In this document: positions 35,251-43,263 of the stretch, in pieces
Layout of the letters: each line of letters begins with the position of its first letter
How positions within the stretch are numbered: position 1 is the first letter of the stretch
DNA from: Planctomycetales bacterium ZRK34
Lineage (GTDB): Bacteria; Planctomycetota; Phycisphaerae; Phycisphaerales; Zrk34
Assembly (NCBI GenBank): GCA_014873095.1
Contig: CP050848.1
Location: forward strand, 1,922,001 to 1,986,000
Direction of reading: 5' to 3'
DNA length: 64,000 nt
Notes under the pieces: model-generated
Databases searched by the model: none
Seen by the model: only the letters and a program-made list of their open reading frames with translations
What the model was told of the DNA's origin: nothing
Translations under genes and position numbers: made by a program

Positions 35251-36306
35251 TTACTTGGAATACTCCGGCTTGTCCTTATCCGAGTCGCGCCGCTTGAGCA
35301 TGGTTTTGATCGGTTTGATCGGAAAGTCGGTCTGCCACCCGGCGCGGGCGTCGGCATCGGCGGTCGGCAGGTCGAAGCCGGCAGCCACCGCGGCATGGTC
35401 CGAACCGGTCTCTTCAGTCGTTTTGCCCACGATCTTTGCGCTGCCGGGCGTGATGTGCTTGGCCATCGCCGGTGAAACCAGCATGTAGTCGATCGTCGAG
35501 CGGTAGGGTTCGCGCAGATAGGTGATGCGGTCTTCGGCGGGAATCGAGGCGTGCGGATCGATCAGTCCGGTCGACAGCAGCGTTTTGATCGGGGCGGAGT
35601 CCGGCGTGTCGTTGAAGTCGCCGGTCACGACGATGCAGGCGTCGGGGTCGGCCTCCAACTGCTGGCGCACGAGTTTGGCCAGCCCGGTCGCCTCGGCCAG
35701 CCGCCACTTGCTCGAATTCGGATCGTCCTTGGAATCACGCTTGGATTTGAGGTGCACCACGTAAACCGTGATGCTCACATCCGACGCCGGCTGAAGCTCG
35801 ACGCTGACCAGGTCGCGGGCGTAGAACCATTTTTTCGACTCGCCGGGCAGCGTCAGCGTCGTGAACTTCCGCAGCATGATCGCGCCGACCGGCACGCGGG
35901 AGATGAAGCCGTTGTTGATGCCGCGCTGGCCCTGCATGTAGTTGGTCCAGATGTAGTCGTAGCCCTCGCCGGCGAAGTTCCAGTCGCGGAAGCGTGTGAG
36001 GATGCCGACGTTCTCGATCTCCTCGCAGGCGATGAAGTCGGGGTCGATCGATTTCAGCAGTTTGCCCATGGGTTCGGTTTCGCGGCGCGGCTTGGGCCAG
36101 GCGTCTTCATCCCATGTGTAGGCGTCGTCGAAGGAATCGAAGAAGTTTTCCATGTTCTGCGCGGCCAGTGTGATGTGGACGCTGTGCGACCGGACTGCCG
36201 GGTCCGCCCCCGCCACGTCGGCGGTCTGCGCGTTGCAGGCGGCGCTGCCCACGATCAACCACAACACAAACAAACGCACGCCGATCTTCACACGGATTTG
36301 ATTCAT
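35251..36306 (-). CDS. Exported endonuclease/exonuclease/phosphatase-family protein
   Basis: 351 residues with a signal peptide (GVRLFVLWLIVGSAACNAQ); the Cys in SAACN may be a lipid attachment site. The rest is the EEP (DNase I-like) fold: LAAQNMENFFDSFDDAY near the start, IACEEIENV (catalytic Glu), VYVVHLKSKRDSK, VVTGDFNDTPDS and a final GSDHAAVAA with the His. The family includes exported nucleases and phosphatases; the substrate is not predictable. A Lys/Arg-rich C-terminus ends in PEYSK. It is divergent from tyrS. Confidence 0.88.
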   Translation of the reverse strand: MNQIRVKIGVRLFVLWLIVGSAACNAQTADVAGADPAVRSHSVHITLAAQNMENFFDSFDDAYTWDEDAWPKPRRETEPMGKLLKSIDPDFIACEEIENVGILTRFRDWNFAGEGYDYIWTNYMQGQRGINNGFISRVPVGAIMLRKFTTLTLPGESKKWFYARDLVSVELQPASDVSITVYVVHLKSKRDSKDDPNSSKWRLAEATGLAKLVRQQLEADPDACIVVTGDFNDTPDSAPIKTLLSTGLIDPHASIPAEDRITYLREPYRSTIDYMLVSPAMAKHITPGSAKIVGKTTEETGSDHAAVAAGFDLPTADADARAGWQTDFPIKPIKTMLKRRDSDKDKPEYSK

Positions 36307-36333
36307 GGGATTCCTTCCAGGGGGTCCGGGACA

Positions 36334-36348
36334 GTCCGCCGGGCGGAC
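36334..36348. promoter_or_regulatory. Short inverted repeat in the nuclease-tyrS divergent gap
   Basis: GTCCGCCGGGCGGAC has perfect 7-bp arms around one base, lying between the divergent starts at 36306 and 36379. It could be an operator or a chance GC-rich palindrome. Confidence 0.3.
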
Positions 36349-36361
36349 GATGCACAGTGGT

Positions 36362-36372
36362 TATGATATGAT
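36362..36372 (+). promoter_or_regulatory. Overlapping -10 elements for tyrS
   Basis: Two overlapping TATGAT hexamers (36362-36367 and 36367-36372) end 11 and 6 bases before the tyrS ATG. There is no Shine-Dalgarno sequence and no clear -35. If used, the tyrS message would be leaderless or nearly so. Confidence 0.4.
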
Positions 36373-36378
36373 GCCCCG

Positions 36379-37575
36379 ATGGCCACAATCGCATCCATCG
36401 ACGAACAAATGCAATTGCTCAGCCGCGGCGCCGAGCATGTGTATTCGCAGACCGAGCTTGCCGCCAAGCTCAAGTCCGGCCGCCGCCTGCGCATCAAACT
36501 CGGCATGGACCCCACCGCTCCGGATATCCACCTCGGGCACACGGTCGTCCTCCGCAAAATGCGTCAGTTTCAAGACTTGGGCCACGTCGCCGTCCTGCTG
36601 ATCGGCGACTACACCGCACGCATCGGCGATCCGACCGGCCGCGATTCGACCCGCCCCATCCTCGACGAAGCGACCATCACCGCCAACGCCGAAACCTATC
36701 TCGCCCAGGCCGGCAAAATTCTCGACACCGATCCCGAGAAGCTCGAAGTCGTCCGCAACAGCGACTGGCTCGCCAAGCTCAGCTTCGCCGATGTGCTTCG
36801 CCTGACCGGGTACGTCACCGTTCAACAAATGCTGCATCGTGAGAACTTCAAACTCCGCATGCGCAACGACACCGAGATCATGGTCAGCGAGTTCATGTAT
36901 CCGCTGATGCAGGCCTACGACTCGGTCGTGATCAAGGCGGATGTCGAGCTCGGCGGCACCGATCAGACTTTCAACAACCTCATGGGCCGCGAGCTCATGG
37001 CCAAACATCAGATGGAAAAGCAGGTCGTCTTGACCATGCCCATCCTCGTCGGCCTCGACGGCACCGAAAAGATGTCCAAGTCCAAGGGCAACTATGTGGC
37101 CGTCACCGACGACGCCAACGACATGTTCGGCAAGATCATGTCCATCCCCGACACGCTGATGTCGAACTACTTCACCCTGCTGACGGATCTTCCCACGGAA
37201 GAAACCGCCGCTTTGTTGGAAGGACATCCCCGCGAGACGAAAGATCGCCTGGCGCGCATCATCGTCGAGCAGTTTCACGATGCCCAAGCTGCCGAAGCCG
37301 CCGCCGGCGAGTTCAAGCGCCGCTTCGCCGAGAAGCAACTGCCGACCGATATGGAGGTTCACACCGTCGAGCCGGGTGATCACCCGCTGGCGGGGCTGAT
37401 GGTGAAAGTCGGTTTTGCGGGATCAAACTCCGAGGCCCGGCGTCTGATCAAGGGCGGAGCGGTGAGCTTCGGTGATGATAAAATCAGCGATCCGACGGCT
37501 CACGTGAACGTGACCAGCGATGCGGTCGTACTGAAAGTCGGCAAACGCCGCGTCTGCCAGGTGCAGGCCGGCTGA
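36379..37575 (+). CDS. tyrS: Tyrosyl-tRNA synthetase
   Basis: 398 residues, class I synthetase charging tRNA-Tyr. The HIGH-like motif is HLGH (51-54) within LGMDPTAPDIHLGHTVVLRK, the KMSKS motif is exact at 231-235, and a C-terminal S4 RNA-binding domain ends the protein (SEARRLIKGGAVSFGDDKI). FMYPLMQAYDSVVIKADVELGGTDQ is the tyrosine-pocket region of the TyrZ-like subgroup. It heads a plus-strand run of five genes. Confidence 0.95.
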   Translation: MATIASIDEQMQLLSRGAEHVYSQTELAAKLKSGRRLRIKLGMDPTAPDIHLGHTVVLRKMRQFQDLGHVAVLLIGDYTARIGDPTGRDSTRPILDEATITANAETYLAQAGKILDTDPEKLEVVRNSDWLAKLSFADVLRLTGYVTVQQMLHRENFKLRMRNDTEIMVSEFMYPLMQAYDSVVIKADVELGGTDQTFNNLMGRELMAKHQMEKQVVLTMPILVGLDGTEKMSKSKGNYVAVTDDANDMFGKIMSIPDTLMSNYFTLLTDLPTEETAALLEGHPRETKDRLARIIVEQFHDAQAAEAAAGEFKRRFAEKQLPTDMEVHTVEPGDHPLAGLMVKVGFAGSNSEARRLIKGGAVSFGDDKISDPTAHVNVTSDAVVLKVGKRRVCQVQAG

Positions 37576-37599
37576 TCGAAATATAACGAGGTTTTAGTT

Positions 37600-38340
37600 A
37601 TGCAATCATTCCGTCGCGCGTTGTGCGTTGTCATCCTGCTCGGCCTGCTGGCCCCCGCCTTCGCCGCCGAAACGGCGACCGCTTCGAAATCGACCACGCC
37701 CGAGACCCAGCCGTCCAAGTGGTGGATGCCTCGCCATGAAGCCAAGCTCAAGGACCTGGAAGCACGGCGCGACGAAATCAACCTGCTGATGATCGGCGAT
37801 TCGATCACGCACGGCTGGGAAAACGCCGGCCGACAGGTGTGGGACAAATACTACGCCAAGCGCGGCGCGATCAATCTCGGATTCTCCGCCGACCGCACCG
37901 GGCACGTTCTCTGGCGCCTCCAGCACGGCGAGGTGGCGGGGACGCACCCGAAGCTGGCGGTGGTCATGATCGGCACGAACAACACCGGGCATCGGATGGA
38001 CCCGCCGGCCGAGATCGCCGACGGCGTGAAGGCGATCATCGATGAGCTGCGCACGCGCCTGCCCGAGATGAAGATTCTGCTGCTGGCGATCTTTCCCCGC
38101 AGCGCGTCGGCCGATGACACCAAGCGCGTCAACAACGAGAAAACCAACGCCATCCTCAAAACGTTCGCCGACAATGAGCACGTATATTGGCTGAACGTCA
38201 ACAACGTGTTTCTCACTGACGACGGCACGCTGACCCGCGAGATCATGCCCGACCTGCTTCACCCCAAGCAGAAGGGCTACGGCATGTGGGCCGAGGCCAT
38301 GGAGCCGACGATCAAGAAACTGATGGGTGAAACCGACTGA
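37600..38340 (+). CDS. Exported GDSL/SGNH-family hydrolase
   Basis: 246 residues with a signal peptide (ALCVVILLGLLAPAFAAE). The SGNH fold is seen in NLLMIGDSITHGW (Ser at about 68), INLGFSADRTGHVLWRL, VVMIGTNNTGH (block III Asn) and the C-terminal DLLHPKQKGY with the catalytic Asp and His. It resembles platelet-activating-factor acetylhydrolase-like esterases that remove acyl groups from sugars or lipids. It follows tyrS by 24 bp and precedes rmuC. Confidence 0.9.
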   Translation: MQSFRRALCVVILLGLLAPAFAAETATASKSTTPETQPSKWWMPRHEAKLKDLEARRDEINLLMIGDSITHGWENAGRQVWDKYYAKRGAINLGFSADRTGHVLWRLQHGEVAGTHPKLAVVMIGTNNTGHRMDPPAEIADGVKAIIDELRTRLPEMKILLLAIFPRSASADDTKRVNNEKTNAILKTFADNEHVYWLNVNNVFLTDDGTLTREIMPDLLHPKQKGYGMWAEAMEPTIKKLMGETD

Positions 38341-38356
38341 TTCAACCGGGAACCGC

Positions 38357-39673
38357 ATGACCACGGCGTTCATCATCACAGCGATCATCGCACTGGGGGC
38401 CCTGGGCGCCGCGCTGTGGTTCTATAAAGATCGCCAGGCGATCGCCCGGGATCGCGATCAACTCGAACAGGCCAACGAATCACACCTCGCCAAGCTCGAC
38501 GCCCAGCAGAGCGAGCTCGCCGAGTTGAAAACGCAACTGACCGTCGCCACGGAAAAGCAGGCGGCGATCCGCGAGCAATTCGAAGCCGCCCAGCAGCAGG
38601 CCCGTGAAACCTTCGAGTCGCTGGCGAACAAGACGCTCCGCCAGACCGTCGACGACTTCCACAAGCAGGCTGAAAAGCTGTTCAAGGCCGAGCAGGAGAA
38701 GTCGACCACGGCACTGGATTCGATGATCAAACCCGTGCGCGAAACGCTGACCGAGTACCAGAAAAAACTACTGGAAGCCGAGCAGCTTCGCGCCAAGGCG
38801 TACGGCTCGCTCAGCGAACAGGCCAAGCACATCGCCGACAGTCACAAAGACCTGCGCGACGAAACCGCCAAGCTGGTTCGCGCCCTGCGCCGCCCGGAAG
38901 TGCGCGGCCGATGGGGCGAATTGCAGATGAAGCGATTGTTCGAACTGGCGGGCATGACCGAACATGTCGACTTCGAAGAGCAGACCACCGTCGAGGGTGA
39001 AGACGGCTCGACGCTGCGGCCGGACTTCACCATCCGCCTGCCCAACGATCGCGTGATCGTCATCGATGTCAAAACCCCGATCGACGCCTACCTCGACGCC
39101 ACCGACGCTGTCGATGAATCACAGCGCGAACACCACCTGGAACGTCACGCCCGGCAGGTTCGACAGAAGGCCGACCAGCTTGCTTCCAAGGCCTACTGGG
39201 ACAAGTGCGACGGCTCGCCGGAGTTTGTCGTGATGTTCATGCCGGGCGAGTCGATGCTCTACGCGGCGGTGCAGCGCGACGCCGATCTGATCGAACGGGC
39301 GATGCAGAAGCAGGTCATCATCGCCACGCCGACCGTGGTGATGGCGTTGTTGAAGACGGTGGCGATGGGCTGGCGTGAGAAATCGCTGGAGGAAAACGCC
39401 AAGCAGATCGCGGCGCTGGGGCGCGAGCTGCACGAGCGGCTGGCGACTGTGCTCGAACATGTCGACAAGCTCGGGGCGCGCCTCGGCAGCGCCGTCAAGC
39501 AGTACAACCAACTCGTCGGTTCGGTCGATGCGCGACTCGTGCCGACGGCGACCAAATTCAAGGAACTCAAAGCCGACTCGCCCAAGGCCTTGCCCGAGTC
39601 GCTGGAGCCGATTGTCCAGGTGCCGCGTGAGATTCAGTCGGCGCCCGTCCGGGAGGTTGAAACCGATGCGTAG
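38357..39673 (+). CDS. rmuC: DNA recombination protein RmuC
   Basis: 438 residues from ATG 38357 (a GTG at 38327 overlapping the previous gene is less likely). A single N-terminal transmembrane helix (TAFIITAIIALGALGAALWFY) is followed by a long coiled coil (about 30-170) and the RmuC nuclease-like domain (about 170-400; RGRWGELQMKRLFELAGM, RLPNDRVIVIDVKTPIDAY, FMPGESMLYAAVQRD). RmuC proteins limit DNA inversions at short inverted repeats, which is notable here because this DNA is rich in such repeats. The gene overlaps the next start by 8 bases. Confidence 0.93.
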   Translation: MTTAFIITAIIALGALGAALWFYKDRQAIARDRDQLEQANESHLAKLDAQQSELAELKTQLTVATEKQAAIREQFEAAQQQARETFESLANKTLRQTVDDFHKQAEKLFKAEQEKSTTALDSMIKPVRETLTEYQKKLLEAEQLRAKAYGSLSEQAKHIADSHKDLRDETAKLVRALRRPEVRGRWGELQMKRLFELAGMTEHVDFEEQTTVEGEDGSTLRPDFTIRLPNDRVIVIDVKTPIDAYLDATDAVDESQREHHLERHARQVRQKADQLASKAYWDKCDGSPEFVVMFMPGESMLYAAVQRDADLIERAMQKQVIIATPTVVMALLKTVAMGWREKSLEENAKQIAALGRELHERLATVLEHVDKLGARLGSAVKQYNQLVGSVDARLVPTATKFKELKADSPKALPESLEPIVQVPREIQSAPVREVETDA

Positions 39674-40865
39674 TTGTTCCGTTGTGATCACCATGATGAT
39701 GTTGTCGCTTGTGATGACCGCACCGGCGCCGGCGCAGAACATGCGGCAATTCAACAGCCGCTATTACCGCATCGCCACCGATGTCGACAAGCAGCTTGCC
39801 GATGAAATCGCCGCCCACATGGACCTGGTCTATGGCGAATATGTGCGGCGATTCGCGGCGTTTCGATCGCGCAACGCTCGGCAGCATCCGCTGTACGTGT
39901 TCACCCGGCAGGAAGATTACCTCGCCATGCTCGCCCAGCACGAGATCAACGGCGAAGGCACCGGCGGCATGTTCTTCATCTCGCGATCCGGCTCGGGACT
40001 GGCGACGTTCCTCGAAGGCCAGAGCCTGGACCGCATGTTTCACACGCTGCGCCACGAAGGCTTTCACCAGTTCGCTGATCAGCGCATCGGTCGCCGACTG
40101 CCGACGTGGGCCAACGAAGGCATCGCCGAGTACTTCGGCGAGGCGGTCGTCGTCGGCAAGCGGCTGGACACCGGGCGCGTCAGCCCGCAGAAGCTCCGCC
40201 CGGTGGTGCAGTTCATTGAGGCAGGCCATGCGCTGCCGTTTGAGCTGTTGATGGAGATGAGCAACCAGGAATGGATCGAGCGCGTCAACACCGGCACCGC
40301 GTCGATCCAGTACGACCAGGCGTGGTCGGTGGTGAACTTCCTCGTGCAGGGCGATCGCCGCTACCGCGCGGCGTTCAACCAGTACCTGCAGAACATCGCA
40401 CGCGGCGATGCCCCGCATACCGCGATGTCCAAAGCCTTTCACACCAACAACTATGACAACTTCGAAGCCGCGTGGCGGAAATACATGCTCGAACTGGAGC
40501 CGGACCCCTCGCGCAGCGCCGGCTATCGGCTGGAGTTTCTCGCGGCGGGCCTTCGGCTGATGGCTCAACACGGCCGATCGGCCCACAGCATCGAAGAACT
40601 GCGGAAGATACTCGCCGGCGTGAACTTCACCGTCACCCAGGAAATCTCGCACGGCCAGACCATCACCATCTCCGCACAGGATTCAGAAAACTTCGAAGCG
40701 CCTCAGCCCAAGGCCGCGGATAAAACCGCCACCATCAAGCTCACCGATCCCGAAGCCGCCGATCTGCCGCCGGGCATCGTCGTCGAAGGGCTTGAACTGA
40801 CGGTGCGACTGGTCTGGCGGCGTGATTCAAATGGCATCCTCATTTCGCGAGTCGTCTACGAATGA
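39666..40865 (+). CDS. Exported DUF1570-type peptidase-like protein
   Basis: 399 residues from ATG 39666, overlapping the rmuC stop; a signal peptide (VVITMMMLSLVMTAPAPAQ) follows. The zinc-peptidase motif HEGFH (His130, Glu131, His134) is followed by LPTWANEGIAEYFGE, whose Glu is the likely third zinc ligand, as in gluzincins. Downstream YDQAWSVVNFLVQGD is a typical DUF1570 segment. The substrate is unknown. The last ~100 residues form a beta-rich extension. The stop overlaps the ispE start by ATGA. Confidence 0.82.
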   Translation: MRSCSVVITMMMLSLVMTAPAPAQNMRQFNSRYYRIATDVDKQLADEIAAHMDLVYGEYVRRFAAFRSRNARQHPLYVFTRQEDYLAMLAQHEINGEGTGGMFFISRSGSGLATFLEGQSLDRMFHTLRHEGFHQFADQRIGRRLPTWANEGIAEYFGEAVVVGKRLDTGRVSPQKLRPVVQFIEAGHALPFELLMEMSNQEWIERVNTGTASIQYDQAWSVVNFLVQGDRRYRAAFNQYLQNIARGDAPHTAMSKAFHTNNYDNFEAAWRKYMLELEPDPSRSAGYRLEFLAAGLRLMAQHGRSAHSIEELRKILAGVNFTVTQEISHGQTITISAQDSENFEAPQPKAADKTATIKLTDPEAADLPPGIVVEGLELTVRLVWRRDSNGILISRVVYE

Positions 40866-41686
40866 ACTTTTCATGTCCCGCCAAAGTCAATCTCGCGCTG
40901 TCGGTCGGCGCGCCACGCGACGATGGCATGCACCCGATCCGATCGTGGATGGTGCAGGTGTCGTTTTACGACGACCTGATCGTCGAGCGGACCGACGGCC
41001 GCAGCGTGTACCAGATCCAGTGGGCCCCCGATGCCCCGCAGCCGAGTCCGATCGACTGGCCGGCGGACAAGGACCTGGCCGTCCGCGCCCACCGCATGAT
41101 TGAACAGCACGTCGGTCGGCCGTTGCCGGTGAAGATGACGCTGGCCAAGCGCATTCCGGTCGGCGCGGGTCTCGCCGGCGGGTCCAGCAACGGCGCGATC
41201 ATGCTGCGGGCGGTCAACCGCCTGTTCGACCTGAACCTGCCGCACGAGTTGCTCTGCAAGATGGCGGGCAAGCTCGGTAGCGACCCGGCGTTTTTTCTGG
41301 GGCCGGCTTCGGCGATCGTGTCGGGCCTGGGCGATGTGATCGAGCCGTGCGCGCTGGAGTCGCCGGTTCACCTGGTGCTGATGCTGCCGCCGCTGCACTG
41401 CAACACCGGCGCGGTGTATCGCACCTTCGATGCGCTTTCGCCGACCACCACGCTGCAGCAAGTCGGACCGGGTATTGAACCATTCAATGATCTGGCAGGA
41501 CCGGCGTGCGCGGTCGAGCCGCGACTGCGCGAGGTACGCAAGCAGTGTGAAAGTCTGCTGCAACGCCGTGTGCATGTCACGGGCAGCGGCGCGGCGCTGT
41601 TCGCCCTGGCCGACAGCGCCGAGGATGCCGAGGCGCTGGCCGATCGCGTCACGGACATTCCGACGCGGGCGGTATGTTCGCTCTGA
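40862..41686 (+). CDS. ispE: 4-diphosphocytidyl-2-C-methyl-D-erythritol kinase
   Basis: 274 residues, GHMP-kinase fold. SCPAKVNLALSVGAPRDDGMH is the N-terminal substrate motif, PVGAGLAGGSSNGAIMLRAVN is the ATP-binding loop, and VTGSGAALFALAD is the C-terminal glycine motif. IspE phosphorylates CDP-methylerythritol in the non-mevalonate isoprenoid pathway. Length is close to E. coli IspE (283). It is coupled to the upstream peptidase gene by ATGA. Confidence 0.92.
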   Translation: MNFSCPAKVNLALSVGAPRDDGMHPIRSWMVQVSFYDDLIVERTDGRSVYQIQWAPDAPQPSPIDWPADKDLAVRAHRMIEQHVGRPLPVKMTLAKRIPVGAGLAGGSSNGAIMLRAVNRLFDLNLPHELLCKMAGKLGSDPAFFLGPASAIVSGLGDVIEPCALESPVHLVLMLPPLHCNTGAVYRTFDALSPTTTLQQVGPGIEPFNDLAGPACAVEPRLREVRKQCESLLQRRVHVTGSGAALFALADSAEDAEALADRVTDIPTRAVCSL

Positions 41687-41891
41687 CGGTGTGATCATGC
41701 GAGGGCGCAGCGTCTTGGATACGGCGCTCGATCAGTCGCCGATGCACTTGAATCAACTGCTGCATGTCGATGTCCTGGTGTACGGCGAGCGGGGGATGAT
41801 CCAGCGGCATCGATTCGCTGGGTTCGCCGTAGGCATGTCCGATGAGAATGGCTCCGAGCGTGGCCATCCAGGCCTTCTTGCGTCTGTCCAT
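41649..41891 (-). CDS. Small hypothetical protein, antisense overlap with ispE 3' end
   Basis: 80 residues beginning MDRRKKAWMATLGAILIGHAYG, with AGGAG 9 bases before the ATG. The start has a basic n-region and a short hydrophobic stretch, like a weak signal or membrane anchor; the rest is polar and helical (HQDIDMQQLIQVHRRLIERRIQDA). No family is recognised. Its last 38 bases overlap the 3' end of ispE on the other strand. The ribosome site and the non-random composition favour a real gene, but this is uncertain. Confidence 0.45.
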   Translation of the reverse strand: MDRRKKAWMATLGAILIGHAYGEPSESMPLDHPPLAVHQDIDMQQLIQVHRRLIERRIQDAAPSHDHTVRANIPPASECP

Positions 41892-42098
41892 CAGTTACTG
41901 CTCCTGGTCAAGGCGCCTCCGCGTCTGTCCTGGTGGGATGTCGCGGGCGGTCGTTCCCGACGAGACCGCCTGCACGTACAACATACGATTCGCACATCAG
42001 GCGCGGCCAGCCGATCGCGATGAACTGACGCCAAGAATTCAACACACGCCGGTATGATCCGCATGACTGGTTTGTTTTGACAGCACGCATCGCGCCAT

Positions 42099-42132
42099 AA
42101 AAAAAAGAGCCGCGACCTTGCAGTCGCGACTC
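42099..42132 (-). terminator. Rho-independent terminator after korB
   Basis: On the minus strand GAGTCGCGAC and GTCGCGGCTC form a 10-bp stem (one G-T pair) around a 6-base loop, followed by a run of eight T. It lies 28 bases beyond the korB stop. Confidence 0.88.
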
Positions 42133-42160
42133 AGCAATATACTGATACGCCAGTCGGAAA

Positions 42161-43222
42161 TTATTCGTGAAGACCGGCGGACTGAACCCCTTCGCCGGGG
42201 TTCTTGATTTCGTAGGTGTCGCCGGCGTAAAGCAGCTTGCGAAGATCACCGGCGCCGCGCGCCTTGACCGCCGCGTCGACCTGCTGCTGAAGCAGATCTT
42301 CGTAGCACTCATCGGCGATGCGATAGAACACGCCCATCGGCTCGGGGAATTCAGGCTGCATCAGGCGCGACAGCAGGAAGGCGTGGCGCTCATCGTTCTC
42401 ATCGTGGAACAGCAGGTCGTCTTCCTTAATGCCCTTGCCGAGCTCGACGATTTCCGGCTTACCGTCCATCGTCAGGCGGATGCCCTTGTCGCGATCGGCG
42501 CCGAAGATCAGCGGCTTGCCGTGCTCGAGGCGCACGATGCTGTCTTCCTTGGTCGACTTGTCCGTGGCGTACTTGAAGGCGAAGTGGTTGAAGACGTTGC
42601 AGTCCTGGTAGATTTCGACGAATGATGTGCCCTTGTGCTCGGCGGCGCGCTCGAGCATCGTGCCCAGGTCCTTGTCGACATCGACCGCCCGGGCCACGAA
42701 CGACGCTTCAGCGCCGACCGCGATCGAGATCGGGCTCAGCGGCATGTCGATCGAGCCCATCGGCGAGCTCTTGGTCTTCTTGCCTTCTTCGGAGGTCGGT
42801 GAATACTGGCCCTTGGTCAACCCGTAGATGCGGTTGTTGAAGAGCATGATGTTGATGTTGACGTTGCGGCGCAGGGCATGAATCAGGTGGTTGCCGCCGA
42901 TCGAGAGCCCGTCGCCGTCGCCGGTGACCAGCCACACGTCGAGCTCGGGGTTCGCCAGCTTCACACCCGTGGCGAACGCCGGGGCGCGCCCGTGGATCGA
43001 GTGCATGCCGTAGGTGTCGACGTAGTACGGGAAGCGGCTGGAGCAGCCGATGCCCGCGATGAACACCGTCTTTTCCTTGCGGGAGCCGATCTTCGCCAGC
43101 ACTTTTTTGACCTGGTTGAGGATCGCGTAATCGCCGCAACCCGGACACCATCGCACATCCTGGTTGGAAGCGAAGTCCTTGGCGGTCAGTACGGTCAGTT
43201 TGACGTCTTCTTGCGTGGCCAT
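42161..43222 (-). CDS. korB: 2-oxoacid:ferredoxin oxidoreductase, beta subunit
   Basis: 353 residues. The N-terminal WCPGCGDYAILNQVKK supplies cluster-binding cysteines, GIGCSSRFPYY and HSIHGRAPAFATGVKLANPEL are family motifs, and GDGDGLSIGGNH is the thiamine-diphosphate binding motif, with NNRIYGLTKGQYSPTS for substrate/CoA contacts. With the alpha subunit it oxidises 2-oxoglutarate (or a similar 2-oxoacid) to acyl-CoA with ferredoxin as acceptor, replacing 2-oxoglutarate dehydrogenase in many planctomycetes. It starts 41 bp after the korA stop and is the last gene before a strong terminator. Confidence 0.93.
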   Translation of the reverse strand: MATQEDVKLTVLTAKDFASNQDVRWCPGCGDYAILNQVKKVLAKIGSRKEKTVFIAGIGCSSRFPYYVDTYGMHSIHGRAPAFATGVKLANPELDVWLVTGDGDGLSIGGNHLIHALRRNVNINIMLFNNRIYGLTKGQYSPTSEEGKKTKSSPMGSIDMPLSPISIAVGAEASFVARAVDVDKDLGTMLERAAEHKGTSFVEIYQDCNVFNHFAFKYATDKSTKEDSIVRLEHGKPLIFGADRDKGIRLTMDGKPEIVELGKGIKEDDLLFHDENDERHAFLLSRLMQPEFPEPMGVFYRIADECYEDLLQQQVDAAVKARGAGDLRKLLYAGDTYEIKNPGEGVQSAGLHE

Positions 43223-43263
43223 GTGTGTTTCTGCCTTAGTTCACGGCTGTATGTACGATCCGA

